A DNA stretch of 6,258 nucleotides from DATJZH01 sp035499215 (lineage in GTDB: Bacteria > Actinomycetota > Actinomycetes > Streptosporangiales > Streptosporangiaceae): contig DATJZH010000200.1 in the NCBI GenBank assembly GCA_035499215.1, positions 1 through 6,258 on the forward strand, given 5' to 3'. Made by a program: the position numbers and the translations under genes. Of the stretch, positions 1 through 5,149 are shown piece by piece (the first letter of the stretch is position 1; each line of letters begins with the position of its first letter). The notes below the pieces were generated by a model. That model searched no databases. It worked only from the letters and a program-made list of their open reading frames with translations, and was not told the origin of the DNA.

Positions 1-345
1 ACGATGCCGAGCGCCGACGCAGCCCGGATCTTCCTGTGGCTGGCGCAGTACCCGTGGCGCGAGGTCACCTGGCTCGGCTCCGGCCAGTGTGTGCGCTGGT
101 GCCGCGATGCGGCGACCTTCCCGCTGGGCGGCGGCAACGAGGCGGTGCTGCTCCTGCACGAGCCCGGCGCGCTGCTGGGCCCGGAGGTGCCCGATCTGTC
201 GGGCTTCTCCGTCAGCGGCGAGCCGGTGCGCTGGCTGTGGATCATCCCCGTCAGCGAGCGGGAGCGCCTGCTGGCCGCCGAGCGCGGGCCGGCCAGCCTG
301 ATCAATCGGCTCGCCGCCCAGCGGCGCAGCTGGGTGGTGGGCTGA
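1..345 (+). CDS. Suppressor of fused (SUFU)-like domain protein, 3' part only
   Basis: The frame is open to the window edge, so the gene probably starts upstream. The ATG at position 4 is unlikely to be the true start, because SUFU domains run to roughly 150-200 residues and only about 114 are visible. Counting from that Met, the visible part reads like the C-terminal half of the domain: a helix plus Trp-Leu-Gly turn (WLAQYPWREVTWLGSGQ, 13-29), a hydrophobic strand (EAVLLLHEP, 46-54), then the closing block VRWLWIIPVSERER (75-88) and a last helix AERGPASLINRL (92-103). The last part matches the family pattern of a hydrophobic strand, 'P-(I/L)-x-x-x-E' and 'G-x-x-x-L-(L/I)'. It ends TGA 15 bp from the convergent cdsA stop. 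Eukaryotic SUFU acts in Hedgehog signalling; bacterial members are mostly uncharacterised, and some are proposed immunity proteins of polymorphic toxin systems. No toxin is visible here. The family call rests on motif memory, not on a search. Confidence 0.65.
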   Translation, partial: TMPSADAARIFLWLAQYPWREVTWLGSGQCVRWCRDAATFPLGGGNEAVLLLHEPGALLGPEVPDLSGFSVSGEPVRWLWIIPVSERERLLAAERGPASLINRLAAQRRSWVVG

Positions 346-360
346 GGCCCCGGACGGCGG

Positions 361-1287
361 TCAGCTGGCGTGGCCGCTTGTGACGAAGATAGTCAGAAGC
401 AGCCAGGCGACCGGCGATACCATCAGCAGGGAATCGATCCGGTCCAGAATGCCGCCGTGGCCCGGCAGCACCGAGCCCATGTCCTTGATCTCAAGATCCC
501 GCTTGATCATGGACTCTGCCAGGTCCCCGAGCGTAGCAGCGCCGACCGCGGCCGCGCCCAGCACCAGCCCCTGCCAGACCTGGCCGTTCAGCAGGGCCGG
601 CAGCAAGATCGCGCCGGCGGCGAGGCATGCGGCTGCTGAGCCGGCCAGTCCTTCCCAGGTCTTCTTCGGGCTGATCGCCGGGGCCATCGGGTGCCGTCCG
701 ATGAGGATCCCGGCAGCGTATCCGCCGACGTCGCTGCAGACGGTCAGGACAAGGAAGATGAGGACCCGCCGGGCGCCGTCCGGGCGGGCAAGCATGAGCG
801 CGACGAATACCGTCATCAGCGGCAGGTAGCCAACAGTGAAGACGCTGGCGGTGACGTCGCGCAGGTATCCGGCAGGCCCGCCGGGCAGCCGCCACGCCAG
901 CAGCGCCACAACTGTCACGGCCAGCGCAGCCAGGGCGGCCTGCGCGCCTGCCCAGTAGGCCAGCGCGAACATCGCCACCCCGCCCGCCCCGATCGGGATC
1001 AGCGGCAGCCTGATCCCGCGGGTTCCCAGCACGTGCCGCAGCTCAGTGACCGCCAGCGCGACGACCGCGCCGACATACACGAGGAAGGTGGCTTTCACCG
1101 TGAAGAGCGTGACCAGGGCGGCTGCGCCCAGCGCAGCGCCGATGGCTATGGCGGCCGGAAGATTGCGGCCCGCCCGGCCCGGCTTGCGGTCGCCCACCCG
1201 GCCCGCCTTTCCCTCAGCCGGAGCGTCCGTCCGCGGTGCCGCAGCGCGCTGCCGGGGAAGGCCAGGAGGTTTCTCCTCGAAATCCAA
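361..1287 (-). CDS. cdsA: Phosphatidate cytidylyltransferase (CDP-diacylglycerol synthase)
   Basis: CdsA joins phosphatidic acid and CTP to give CDP-diacylglycerol plus pyrophosphate in the cytoplasmic membrane, the branch point to phosphatidylinositol, phosphatidylglycerol and cardiolipin. The 308-residue product has a hydrophilic basic N-terminus (1-42) and then about seven to eight membrane segments, from LPAAIAIGAALG at 43 to the final VSPVAWLLLTIFV (290-302). Family marks are SDVGGYAAG (185-193), SPKKTWEG (206-213) and the full CDS signature at 259-285: Ser259, KR at 262-263, KD at 268-269, PGHGG (275-279), DRID (282-285). The chosen start is TTG, one base after the frr stop, with GAGG six bases upstream; no ATG lies early in the frame. 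It is tightly coupled to frr and probably translated from the same mRNA. In relatives rlmN or dxr often follow; here a convergent gene follows instead. No key residue is missing. Confidence 0.96.
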   Translation of the reverse strand: MDFEEKPPGLPRQRAAAPRTDAPAEGKAGRVGDRKPGRAGRNLPAAIAIGAALGAAALVTLFTVKATFLVYVGAVVALAVTELRHVLGTRGIRLPLIPIGAGGVAMFALAYWAGAQAALAALAVTVVALLAWRLPGGPAGYLRDVTASVFTVGYLPLMTVFVALMLARPDGARRVLIFLVLTVCSDVGGYAAGILIGRHPMAPAISPKKTWEGLAGSAAACLAAGAILLPALLNGQVWQGLVLGAAAVGAATLGDLAESMIKRDLEIKDMGSVLPGHGGILDRIDSLLMVSPVAWLLLTIFVTSGHAS

Positions 1288-1288
1288 G

Positions 1289-1846
1289 CTATACCTCGAG
1301 AAGCTCGGCTTCCTTGTGCCGGAGCAGTTCGTCGACCTGCGTCACGTAGCCGTGCGTGAGCTCGTCGAGCTCGCGCTCGGCCCGCCGCCCGTCATCCTCG
1401 CCGGCGCCGCCGTTCTTCACCAGCTTGTCGATCGAGTCCTTCGCGTGCCGGCGGATGTTGCGGATGGAAACCCTGCCGTCCTCGGCCTTGTGCCGCGCGA
1501 CCTTGATGAACTCCTTGCGCCGCTCCTCGGAGAGGTCGGGAAAGACGACCCTGATGATCGTGCCGTCATTCGACGGGTTGACCCCGAGATCACTGTTCCT
1601 GATCGCCTTCTCGACGGCCGGCATCGACGACTTGTCGAATGGCTGGATCAACACCATCCGGGGCTCGGGCATGTGAAACGACGCCAGCTGGTTGACCGGC
1701 GTCTGCGTTCCGTAGTACTCGGCCGTGATCTTGCTGAACATGCCGGGATGCGCCCGGCCGGTGCGGATACCGCCGAACTCCTCCTTCGCGACCGTCACGG
1801 CCTTCGCCATCTTCTCCTCGGCCTCGAGGAGGATGTCGTCAATCAC
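1289..1846 (-). CDS. frr: Ribosome recycling factor
   Basis: RRF works with EF-G in the cytoplasm to split the post-termination ribosome and release mRNA and tRNA. The product has 185 residues, exactly the usual length, and is near-collinear with the E. coli protein. Domain I (the three-helix bundle) is formed by the N-terminal helix MIDDILLEAEEKMAKAV followed by the conserved IRTGRA (27-32), and by the C-terminal helices. Domain II spans roughly 33-105 with EYYGTQTP (43-50), NQLASF (52-57), FDKSSMPAVEKAI (70-82) and NPSNDG (90-95). LSEERRKE (105-112) and RNIRR (129-133) follow; the latter contains the conserved functional arginine. The C-terminus is HKEAELLEV. The start is GTG with AGGAG five bases upstream. 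It lies 114 bp behind pyrH across a spacer with three hairpins and 1 bp ahead of cdsA. Confidence 0.98.
   Translation of the reverse strand: MIDDILLEAEEKMAKAVTVAKEEFGGIRTGRAHPGMFSKITAEYYGTQTPVNQLASFHMPEPRMVLIQPFDKSSMPAVEKAIRNSDLGVNPSNDGTIIRVVFPDLSEERRKEFIKVARHKAEDGRVSIRNIRRHAKDSIDKLVKNGGAGEDDGRRAERELDELTHGYVTQVDELLRHKEAELLEV
1294..1297 (-). promoter_or_regulatory. Ribosome binding site deciding the TTG start of cdsA
   Basis: GAGG on the minus strand lies inside the last codons of frr, six bases before the TTG at 1285-1287. The position fits a Shine-Dalgarno element and supports the rare TTG start. Only the frr stop codon and one base separate the two coding regions, so cdsA is likely translated by coupling to frr. 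Confidence 0.7.
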
Positions 1847-1851
1847 TGCGG

Positions 1852-1856
1852 CTCCT
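1852..1856 (-). promoter_or_regulatory. Ribosome binding site deciding the GTG start of frr
   Basis: AGGAG on the minus strand lies five bases before the GTG at 1844-1846. It fixes the frr start at that GTG, which also gives the exact family N-terminus. Confidence 0.8.
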
Positions 1857-1880
1857 GTACATCTGGTGCAGATTCCGGTC

Positions 1881-1896
1881 CGCGCCCGCTGGCGCG
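1881..1896 (-). repeat. Stem-loop 3 of the pyrH-frr spacer
   Basis: This is a perfect 6-bp inverted repeat with a 4-base loop: CGCGCC, AGCG, GGCGCG in the transcript. It sits about 25 bases before the frr Shine-Dalgarno. No U tract follows, so it is not a classical intrinsic terminator. It could modulate read-through or mRNA stability; this role is inferred. Confidence 0.5.
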
Positions 1897-1899
1897 TCC

Positions 1900-1927
1900 C
1901 TCCGGTCTATGGTGCGCCGGCCCGGAG
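1900..1927 (-). repeat. Stem-loop 2 of the pyrH-frr spacer
   Basis: CTCCGG and CCGGAG form a perfect 6-bp stem around a 16-base loop (GCCGGCGCACCATAGA). The loop contains GGCGC, which could instead pair with GCGCC in stem-loop 3, giving an alternative fold. The function is unknown. Confidence 0.4.
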
Positions 1928-1933
1928 ACTTCC

Positions 1934-1954
1934 TGCTAGGCGTTGCCGCCAGCA
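1934..1954 (-). repeat. Stem-loop 1 of the pyrH-frr spacer, with GNRA tetraloop
   Basis: In the transcript, UGCUGGCG pairs with CGCC-U-AGCA. This gives eight base pairs with a single bulged U, closed by a GCAA (GNRA-class) tetraloop. It starts six bases after the pyrH TGA. Such stable capped hairpins often protect a 3' end or mark a processing site; no U tract follows. The pairing is visible directly, the role is inferred. Confidence 0.55.
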
Positions 1955-1960
1955 TTGCCA

Positions 1961-2776
1961 TCAGCGGCCGAACCGGCTGACCAGCGTGCCGATTCGCTCA
2001 CCGCGCACGACGCGAACCACGTTGCCCTGCTCCATCAGGTCGAAAACCACGATCGGCAGGTCGTTGTCCATGCACAGGCTGACTGCGGTGGCGTCCATGA
2101 ATCTCAGCTCGCGACGAAGCACCTCCACGTAGTCCAGGCGGTGGAACCGCACGGCGTCCGGCATCTGGCGCGGGTCGGCGTCGTAGACGCCGTCGACCTG
2201 GGTGCCCTTGAGGACCGCCTGGGCCCCGATCTCCAGGGCACGCTGGGCGGCACAGGTGTCGGTGGAGAAGAAAGGCGCGCCGAGCCCGGCGCCGAAGATC
2301 ACGACCCGGCCCTTCTCCAGATGCCGGATCGCGCGCCGCGGAATGTAGGGCTCCGCTACCTGGCCCATGGTGATCGCGGTCTGCACCCGGGTGTCCAGGG
2401 CGAGCTTCTCCAGTACGTCCTGCAGTGCCAGGCAGTTGATCACCGTGCCGAGCATGCCCATGTAGTCCGCGCGTGACCGGTCGATGCCCCGCTGCGACAA
2501 CGTTGCGCCGCGGAACATGTTCCCGCCGCCCACCACGGCGGCGACCTGGACTCCCTCTTTGACCGTGGCCGTGATTTCCCTGGCTATGTGGATGACGGCA
2601 TCGGGTGAGATGCCCAGTCCCTCACCGCCGGCGAAGGCCTCGCCGGAGAGCTTGAGGACAACCCGGCGCCAGCCGGGGTGTGCCGCCGCAGCGACAGCAC
2701 CGGCCCGAGCCTGTTCGCCTGCGGCGGTACCGCTCATCGCCGCGGCGCTCTTTCCGCGAGCCGTGCTGTCCTGCAC
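1961..2776 (-). CDS. pyrH: UMP kinase (uridylate kinase)
   Basis: PyrH phosphorylates UMP to UDP with ATP in the cytoplasm, the step that feeds pyrimidine nucleotides into RNA, DNA and UDP-sugars. It belongs to the amino-acid-kinase fold and is usually a hexamer. In its 271 residues the core begins near 37: VVLKLSGEAF (39-48, phosphate binding), VVGGGNMFRG (81-90), DYMGMLGTV (104-112), ITMGQVAEPYIPRRAIRHLEKG (135-156), FGAGLGAPFFSTDT (161-174), KGTQVDGVYDADP (190-202) and FMDATA (226-231). The first 36 residues are an Ala/Gly-rich extension not found in the 241-residue E. coli enzyme; such extensions are common in actinobacteria. The start is GTG with GGGAGG eight bases upstream. An internal ATG at residue 14 has only a weak upstream signal and is less likely. 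The gene lies 36 bp after tsf. Confidence 0.98.
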   Translation of the reverse strand: MQDSTARGKSAAAMSGTAAGEQARAGAVAAAAHPGWRRVVLKLSGEAFAGGEGLGISPDAVIHIAREITATVKEGVQVAAVVGGGNMFRGATLSQRGIDRSRADYMGMLGTVINCLALQDVLEKLALDTRVQTAITMGQVAEPYIPRRAIRHLEKGRVVIFGAGLGAPFFSTDTCAAQRALEIGAQAVLKGTQVDGVYDADPRQMPDAVRFHRLDYVEVLRRELRFMDATAVSLCMDNDLPIVVFDLMEQGNVVRVVRGERIGTLVSRFGR

Positions 2777-2784
2777 AGGGGCAT

Positions 2785-2790
2785 CCTCCC
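2785..2790 (-). promoter_or_regulatory. Ribosome binding site deciding the GTG start of pyrH
   Basis: GGGAGG on the minus strand is a strong Shine-Dalgarno eight bases before the GTG at 2774-2776. An out-of-frame ATG lies between them and would meet a different, unproductive frame. The site supports the long N-terminus over the internal ATG. Confidence 0.75.
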
Positions 2791-2798
2791 GTTGTCAC

Positions 2799-2821
2799 GC
2801 CCGCCGGGCGGGCTAGCCCGC
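2799..2821 (-). repeat. Three-arm alternating hairpin at the tsf-pyrH junction
   Basis: Read in the transcript, three arms follow one another: GCGGGC (2821-2816), GCCCGC (2813-2808) and GCGGGC (2804-2799). The middle arm can pair with either neighbour, so two hairpins are mutually exclusive. The first pairing contains the tsf stop codon in its loop (the DNA there is a perfect 14-bp palindrome, 2808-2821). The second has a 3-base loop and lies nine bases before the pyrH Shine-Dalgarno. Ribosomes finishing tsf would disrupt the first and permit the second. Regulation by this means is inferred only. Confidence 0.45.
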
Positions 2822-3652
2822 CTGGCCGATCTGGAACCGCGCGAACTGCCGGACGGTCGCGCCGTGCTCGGCGAGCAGCTGCCTGACCGTCTTCTTCTGG
2901 TCCCGTACAGTCGGCTGCTCGACCAGCGCGACATCCTTGAAGAACGCGCCCAGCCTGCCGTCAACGATCTTGGGGATCGCCTGCTCGGGCTTGCCCTCAT
3001 CGCGGGTCATCTGCTCGGCGATCCGGCGCTCGCTGGCCACCAGGTCCGCCGGTACGTCATCGCGAGTGAGGTACTGCGGCCGCATCGCCGCGATCTGATG
3101 CGCGATGTCCACCGCAATCTGGGTGCCAGCCTCGTCGAGCTGCACGAGAACGCCCAGCGTCGGCGGCAGGCCCGGGTCGGACTTGTGCAGGTAGCTGGTG
3201 ACGTAGCCGCCGTCGAACCGGGCGAACCGGCCCAGCTCGAGCTTCTCCCTGAGCGAGGCGCCCGCCTCTTCGACGAGCTGCTGGCTAGTCTGGCCGGGCC
3301 GGACCTCCAGGGCGAGCGCCGCTAGCCTGTCGGCCGCTCCAGCGGTCAGCGCGGCCCTGGCGATGTCCGCTGCCACCTGCTGGAACAGGTCGGTTTTCGC
3401 GACGAAGTCGGTCTCGCAGTTGAGCTCGAGCAGCACGCCGGCGCTCGTCCCGTCCAGCTCCGCGGCCACCAGGCCGTTCGCCGCCGTCCGCCCGGCTCGC
3501 TTGGTCACGTCCTTCGCGCCCTTCAGGCGGAGCGACTCGACGGCGGCGTCGTAGTCGCCGTCGGCCTCCACCAGGGCGTTCTTGCAGTCGAGCATGCCCG
3601 CGCCGGTCTGCTCGCGTAGCCGCTTCACGTCGGCGGCGCTGTAGTTCGCCAT
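2813..3652 (-). CDS. tsf: Translation elongation factor Ts
   Basis: EF-Ts exchanges GDP for GTP on EF-Tu in the cytoplasm. The 279-residue product begins with a UBA-like N-terminal domain MANYSAADVKRLREQTGAGM (1-20) and continues with DCKNALVEADGDYDAAVESLR (22-42) and KRAGRTAANG (51-60). It then has the nucleotide-exchange motif CETDFVAK (79-86), IAHQIAAMRPQYL (183-195) and EQPTVRDQKKTV (245-256). The length matches actinobacterial homologues at about 275-280. The frame stays open upstream to an ATG at 3734-3736 overlapping the rpsB stop, which would add 28 residues, but that part is translated hairpin DNA (MKRRPGPPAGGPRRGARP...) with no family counterpart. I therefore start at the ATG at 3650-3652. 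It lies 80 bp after rpsB, in the same operon and probably attenuated by the stem-loop between them. Confidence 0.97.
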   Translation of the reverse strand: MANYSAADVKRLREQTGAGMLDCKNALVEADGDYDAAVESLRLKGAKDVTKRAGRTAANGLVAAELDGTSAGVLLELNCETDFVAKTDLFQQVAADIARAALTAGAADRLAALALEVRPGQTSQQLVEEAGASLREKLELGRFARFDGGYVTSYLHKSDPGLPPTLGVLVQLDEAGTQIAVDIAHQIAAMRPQYLTRDDVPADLVASERRIAEQMTRDEGKPEQAIPKIVDGRLGAFFKDVALVEQPTVRDQKKTVRQLLAEHGATVRQFARFQIGQAG

Positions 3653-3654
3653 AT

Positions 3655-3665
3655 CCTCGTCTCTC
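3655..3665 (-). promoter_or_regulatory. Ribosome binding region of tsf, oddly spaced
   Basis: Two purine runs precede the ATG at 3650-3652: GAGG only two bases away (3655-3658), and GAGAG eight bases away (3661-3665). The second has normal spacing but a weaker match to anti-Shine-Dalgarno; the first matches well but is very close. Which one is used cannot be decided from sequence. Confidence 0.45.
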
Positions 3666-3683
3666 GCTGTCTTGTCACGGTGT

Positions 3684-3726
3684 GGCCTGGCCCCCCGCCG
3701 GGGGCCGCCCGCCGGGGGGCCAGGCC
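3684..3726 (-). terminator. rpsB-tsf intergenic stem-loop, likely attenuator
   Basis: GGCCTGGCCCCCCG and its exact complement CGGGGGGCCAGGCC form a 14-bp perfect, nearly all-GC stem around a 15-base loop. It begins six bases after the rpsB stop. Within it a shorter 7-bp hairpin (3689-3695 with 3700-3706, 4-base loop) competes with the long one. No U tract follows (ACACCGTGACAAG), as is often so for actinobacterial terminators. Because tsf has no obvious promoter of its own in the 80 bp, a partial terminator that lowers tsf relative to rpsB is the simplest reading. Stabilisation of the upstream rpsB mRNA 3' end is an alternative. Confidence 0.65.
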
Positions 3727-3732
3727 GCCGTT

Positions 3733-4890
3733 TCATGCCGTCTCGCCAGCGGTCCCCTCATCGGCAGCGGGAGCGGCCGCTGCGGGCGGTGCCGCTGCCC
3801 GCACGGTGTCCGGGGCAGCGGGCGATGCCGCGGTAGCCGGTGTCTGCTGAGCATCATCCGCAGTATCGGCAGTGTCGGCTGCGGGACCCGTCCCGGATGC
3901 TCGCGCTGTCACGGGCGCCGGCGCAGCCTCGGATGCCGGTGCGGCCCGGGATGCCGGCGCTGTCCCGGTTCCGGTTGCGCCGCCCGCGGCCATCCGGTCT
4001 GCGGCGCCGCCGTCGGCTGTCGCGCTGGCGGCGCCGTTGGCGGCCGCCGGACGGTCAGCGGCAGCCCCGTCAGCCGTGGCGCTCTCGGCAGAACGGCGCT
4101 CCAGCAGCTCCCGCTCCCATTCGGCGAGCGGCTCGGCGGTGCCCAGCACGCCGTCGGCGCCGGGTACTGACGGCTTCTCCTCGCCTGCCGCCGCGCCGGC
4201 CCGGGCGATCAGGCCGTCAGCCACCGCGTCGGCTACGACCCGGGTCAGCAGGGCAACGCTTCGGATCGCGTCGTCGTTGCCGGGGATCGGGTAGGTCACC
4301 TCGTCGGGATCGCAGTTCGTGTCCAGGATCGCGATGACCGGGATGCCGAGCTTGCGCGCCTCGCTGACGGCAATGTGCTCTTTCTTGGTGTCCACGACCC
4401 AGATCGCGCTGGGCACCCTGGCCATATCCCGGATGCCGCCCAGTGACCGCTCCAGCTTGTCCCGCTCGCGCCGCAGGTGCAGCAGCTCCTTCTTGGTGAG
4501 ATTAGACGCCGACACGTCGTCGAAATCCATCTCCTCCAGTTCCTTGAGCCGCTGCAGCCGCTTGTAGACGGTGCTGAAGTTGGTCAGCATGCCGCCGAGC
4601 CAGCGCTGGTTGACGAACGGCATGCCGACCCGGCGGGCCTGCTCGGCGATAGCTTCCTGCGCCTGCTTCTTGGTGCCCACATACAGCACGGAGCCGCCGT
4701 GCGCCACGGTCTCCTTGATGAACTCGTAGGCACGATCGATGAAGTCGAGCGACTGCTGGAGATCGATGATGTAGATCCCGTTGCGCTCGGTGAAGATGAA
4801 GCGCTTCATCTTCGGATTCCAGCGCCGCGTCTGATGACCGAAGTGGACGCCGCTTTCCAGCAACTGCCGCATCGTGACGACCGGGGCCAT
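3733..4890 (-). CDS. rpsB: 30S ribosomal protein S2 with long Ala-rich tail
   Basis: S2 binds late to the 30S subunit between head and body and is needed for S1 recruitment where S1 exists. The conserved fold covers about residues 1-230: TMRQLLESGVHFGHQTRRWNPKM (6-28), FIFTERNGIYIIDLQQS (31-47), VGTKKQAQEAI (71-81), VNQRWLGGMLTNFSTV (93-108), ARVPSAIWVVDTKKEHIAVSEA (157-178), LGIPVIAILDTNCDP (181-195) and IPGNDDAIRS (202-211). EPLAEWERELLE (253-264) is also usual in actinobacteria. The final 120 residues are low-complexity A/T/P/D/G sequence with internal repeats, making 385 residues against the usual 230-310. No frameshift is needed to explain the tail. The start is ATG with AGGAAGGA ending seven bases upstream. 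It is probably the first gene of the operon with tsf, and S2 often represses its own operon through the leader. Confidence 0.98.
   Translation of the reverse strand: MAPVVTMRQLLESGVHFGHQTRRWNPKMKRFIFTERNGIYIIDLQQSLDFIDRAYEFIKETVAHGGSVLYVGTKKQAQEAIAEQARRVGMPFVNQRWLGGMLTNFSTVYKRLQRLKELEEMDFDDVSASNLTKKELLHLRRERDKLERSLGGIRDMARVPSAIWVVDTKKEHIAVSEARKLGIPVIAILDTNCDPDEVTYPIPGNDDAIRSVALLTRVVADAVADGLIARAGAAAGEEKPSVPGADGVLGTAEPLAEWERELLERRSAESATADGAAADRPAAANGAASATADGGAADRMAAGGATGTGTAPASRAAPASEAAPAPVTARASGTGPAADTADTADDAQQTPATAASPAAPDTVRAAAPPAAAAPAADEGTAGETA
3976..4083 (-). repeat. Diverged tandem repeat in the S2 tail
   Basis: Residues 270-288 (SATADGAAADRPAAANGAA) and 289-305 (SATADGGAADRMAAGGA) are two adjacent copies of one segment, 19 and 17 residues long. 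The DNA copies have drifted at synonymous positions, so the duplication is not recent. A further short repeat, APASRA/APASEA/APAPV, follows at about residues 311-327. The tail therefore appears to have grown by internal duplication. Confidence 0.75.
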
Positions 4891-5007
4891 GCCGGTGTCC
4901 TTCCTCTCGAGCGCCGGGCCCGCGGGCGCAGCGCATGCCGGTTGGTCCTGGCGCCCGTACGCCCTCGCCGCAGGATGTCATCCCCGCGGACCGGTGAAGT
5001 GCGTTCC

Positions 5008-5028
5008 GCCAGGAGCCGAAGATCTGGC
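5008..5028 (-). repeat. UUCG-capped hairpin in the rpsB leader region
   Basis: In the transcript GCCAG pairs with CUGGC, and the loop contains C-UUCG-G, an exceptionally stable tetraloop class, with one mismatch and one bulge between the two. It lies about 120 bases before the rpsB start. It would be transcribed only if the promoter is further upstream, which is unproven. Confidence 0.4.
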
Positions 5029-5072
5029 ATCCCGTGCGGCTTGCGGACGCGCGAAATTTTGGGCCGCCGCAA

Positions 5073-5091
5073 TGTGCGCACGCTGCGCACA
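5073..5091. repeat. 19-bp inverted repeat upstream of rpsB
   Basis: TGTGCGCA and TGCGCACA are perfect 8-bp arms around a 3-base centre (CGC). The repeat lies 182 bp before the rpsB ATG, just upstream of the AT-rich patch AAATTTT (5054-5060) that could be part of a promoter. It could be a dimeric repressor or activator operator, or an RNA hairpin. It does not match a site I recognise. Confidence 0.45.
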
Positions 5092-5136
5092 CGCTGATGG
5101 CGGCCTGTCCCGCTCAGTCTACATGCCCCCGCCGCC

Positions 5137-5149
5137 GCGGCGCTGCCGC
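5137..5149 (-). repeat. Short GC hairpin just after the xerC stop
   Basis: GCGGC and GCCGC form a 5-bp stem with a 3-base loop, five bases after the xerC TGA. It may weakly end the xerC transcript before the rpsB promoter region, but it is short and has no U tract. Confidence 0.3.

Noticed and set aside
691..1359. 222-residue plus-strand ORF opposite cdsA
   Set aside because: Its Gln/Arg/Asp-rich composition is typical of an antisense frame; the cdsA signature on the other strand settles the coding strand.
1046..1939. 297-residue plus-strand ORF opposite cdsA and frr
   Set aside because: It is antisense to two well-recognised genes. Its product is rich in Arg/Pro/Ala/Leu with no domain, as expected from the reverse strand of high-GC coding DNA.
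2678..3325. 215-residue plus-strand ORF opposite pyrH and tsf
   Set aside because: It is a shadow frame of conserved genes, with no recognisable motif and no good ribosome binding site.
3684..3726. Mobile-element terminal inverted repeat or small MITE at the rpsB-tsf gap
   Set aside because: The arms are only 13-14 bp around a 15-base loop, with no target-site duplication, which fits an RNA hairpin better.
3840..4337. Plus-strand Arg/Pro-rich ORFs opposite the S2 tail
   Set aside because: They arise because the low-complexity Ala-rich tail is stop-free in several frames; no start signal or domain supports them.
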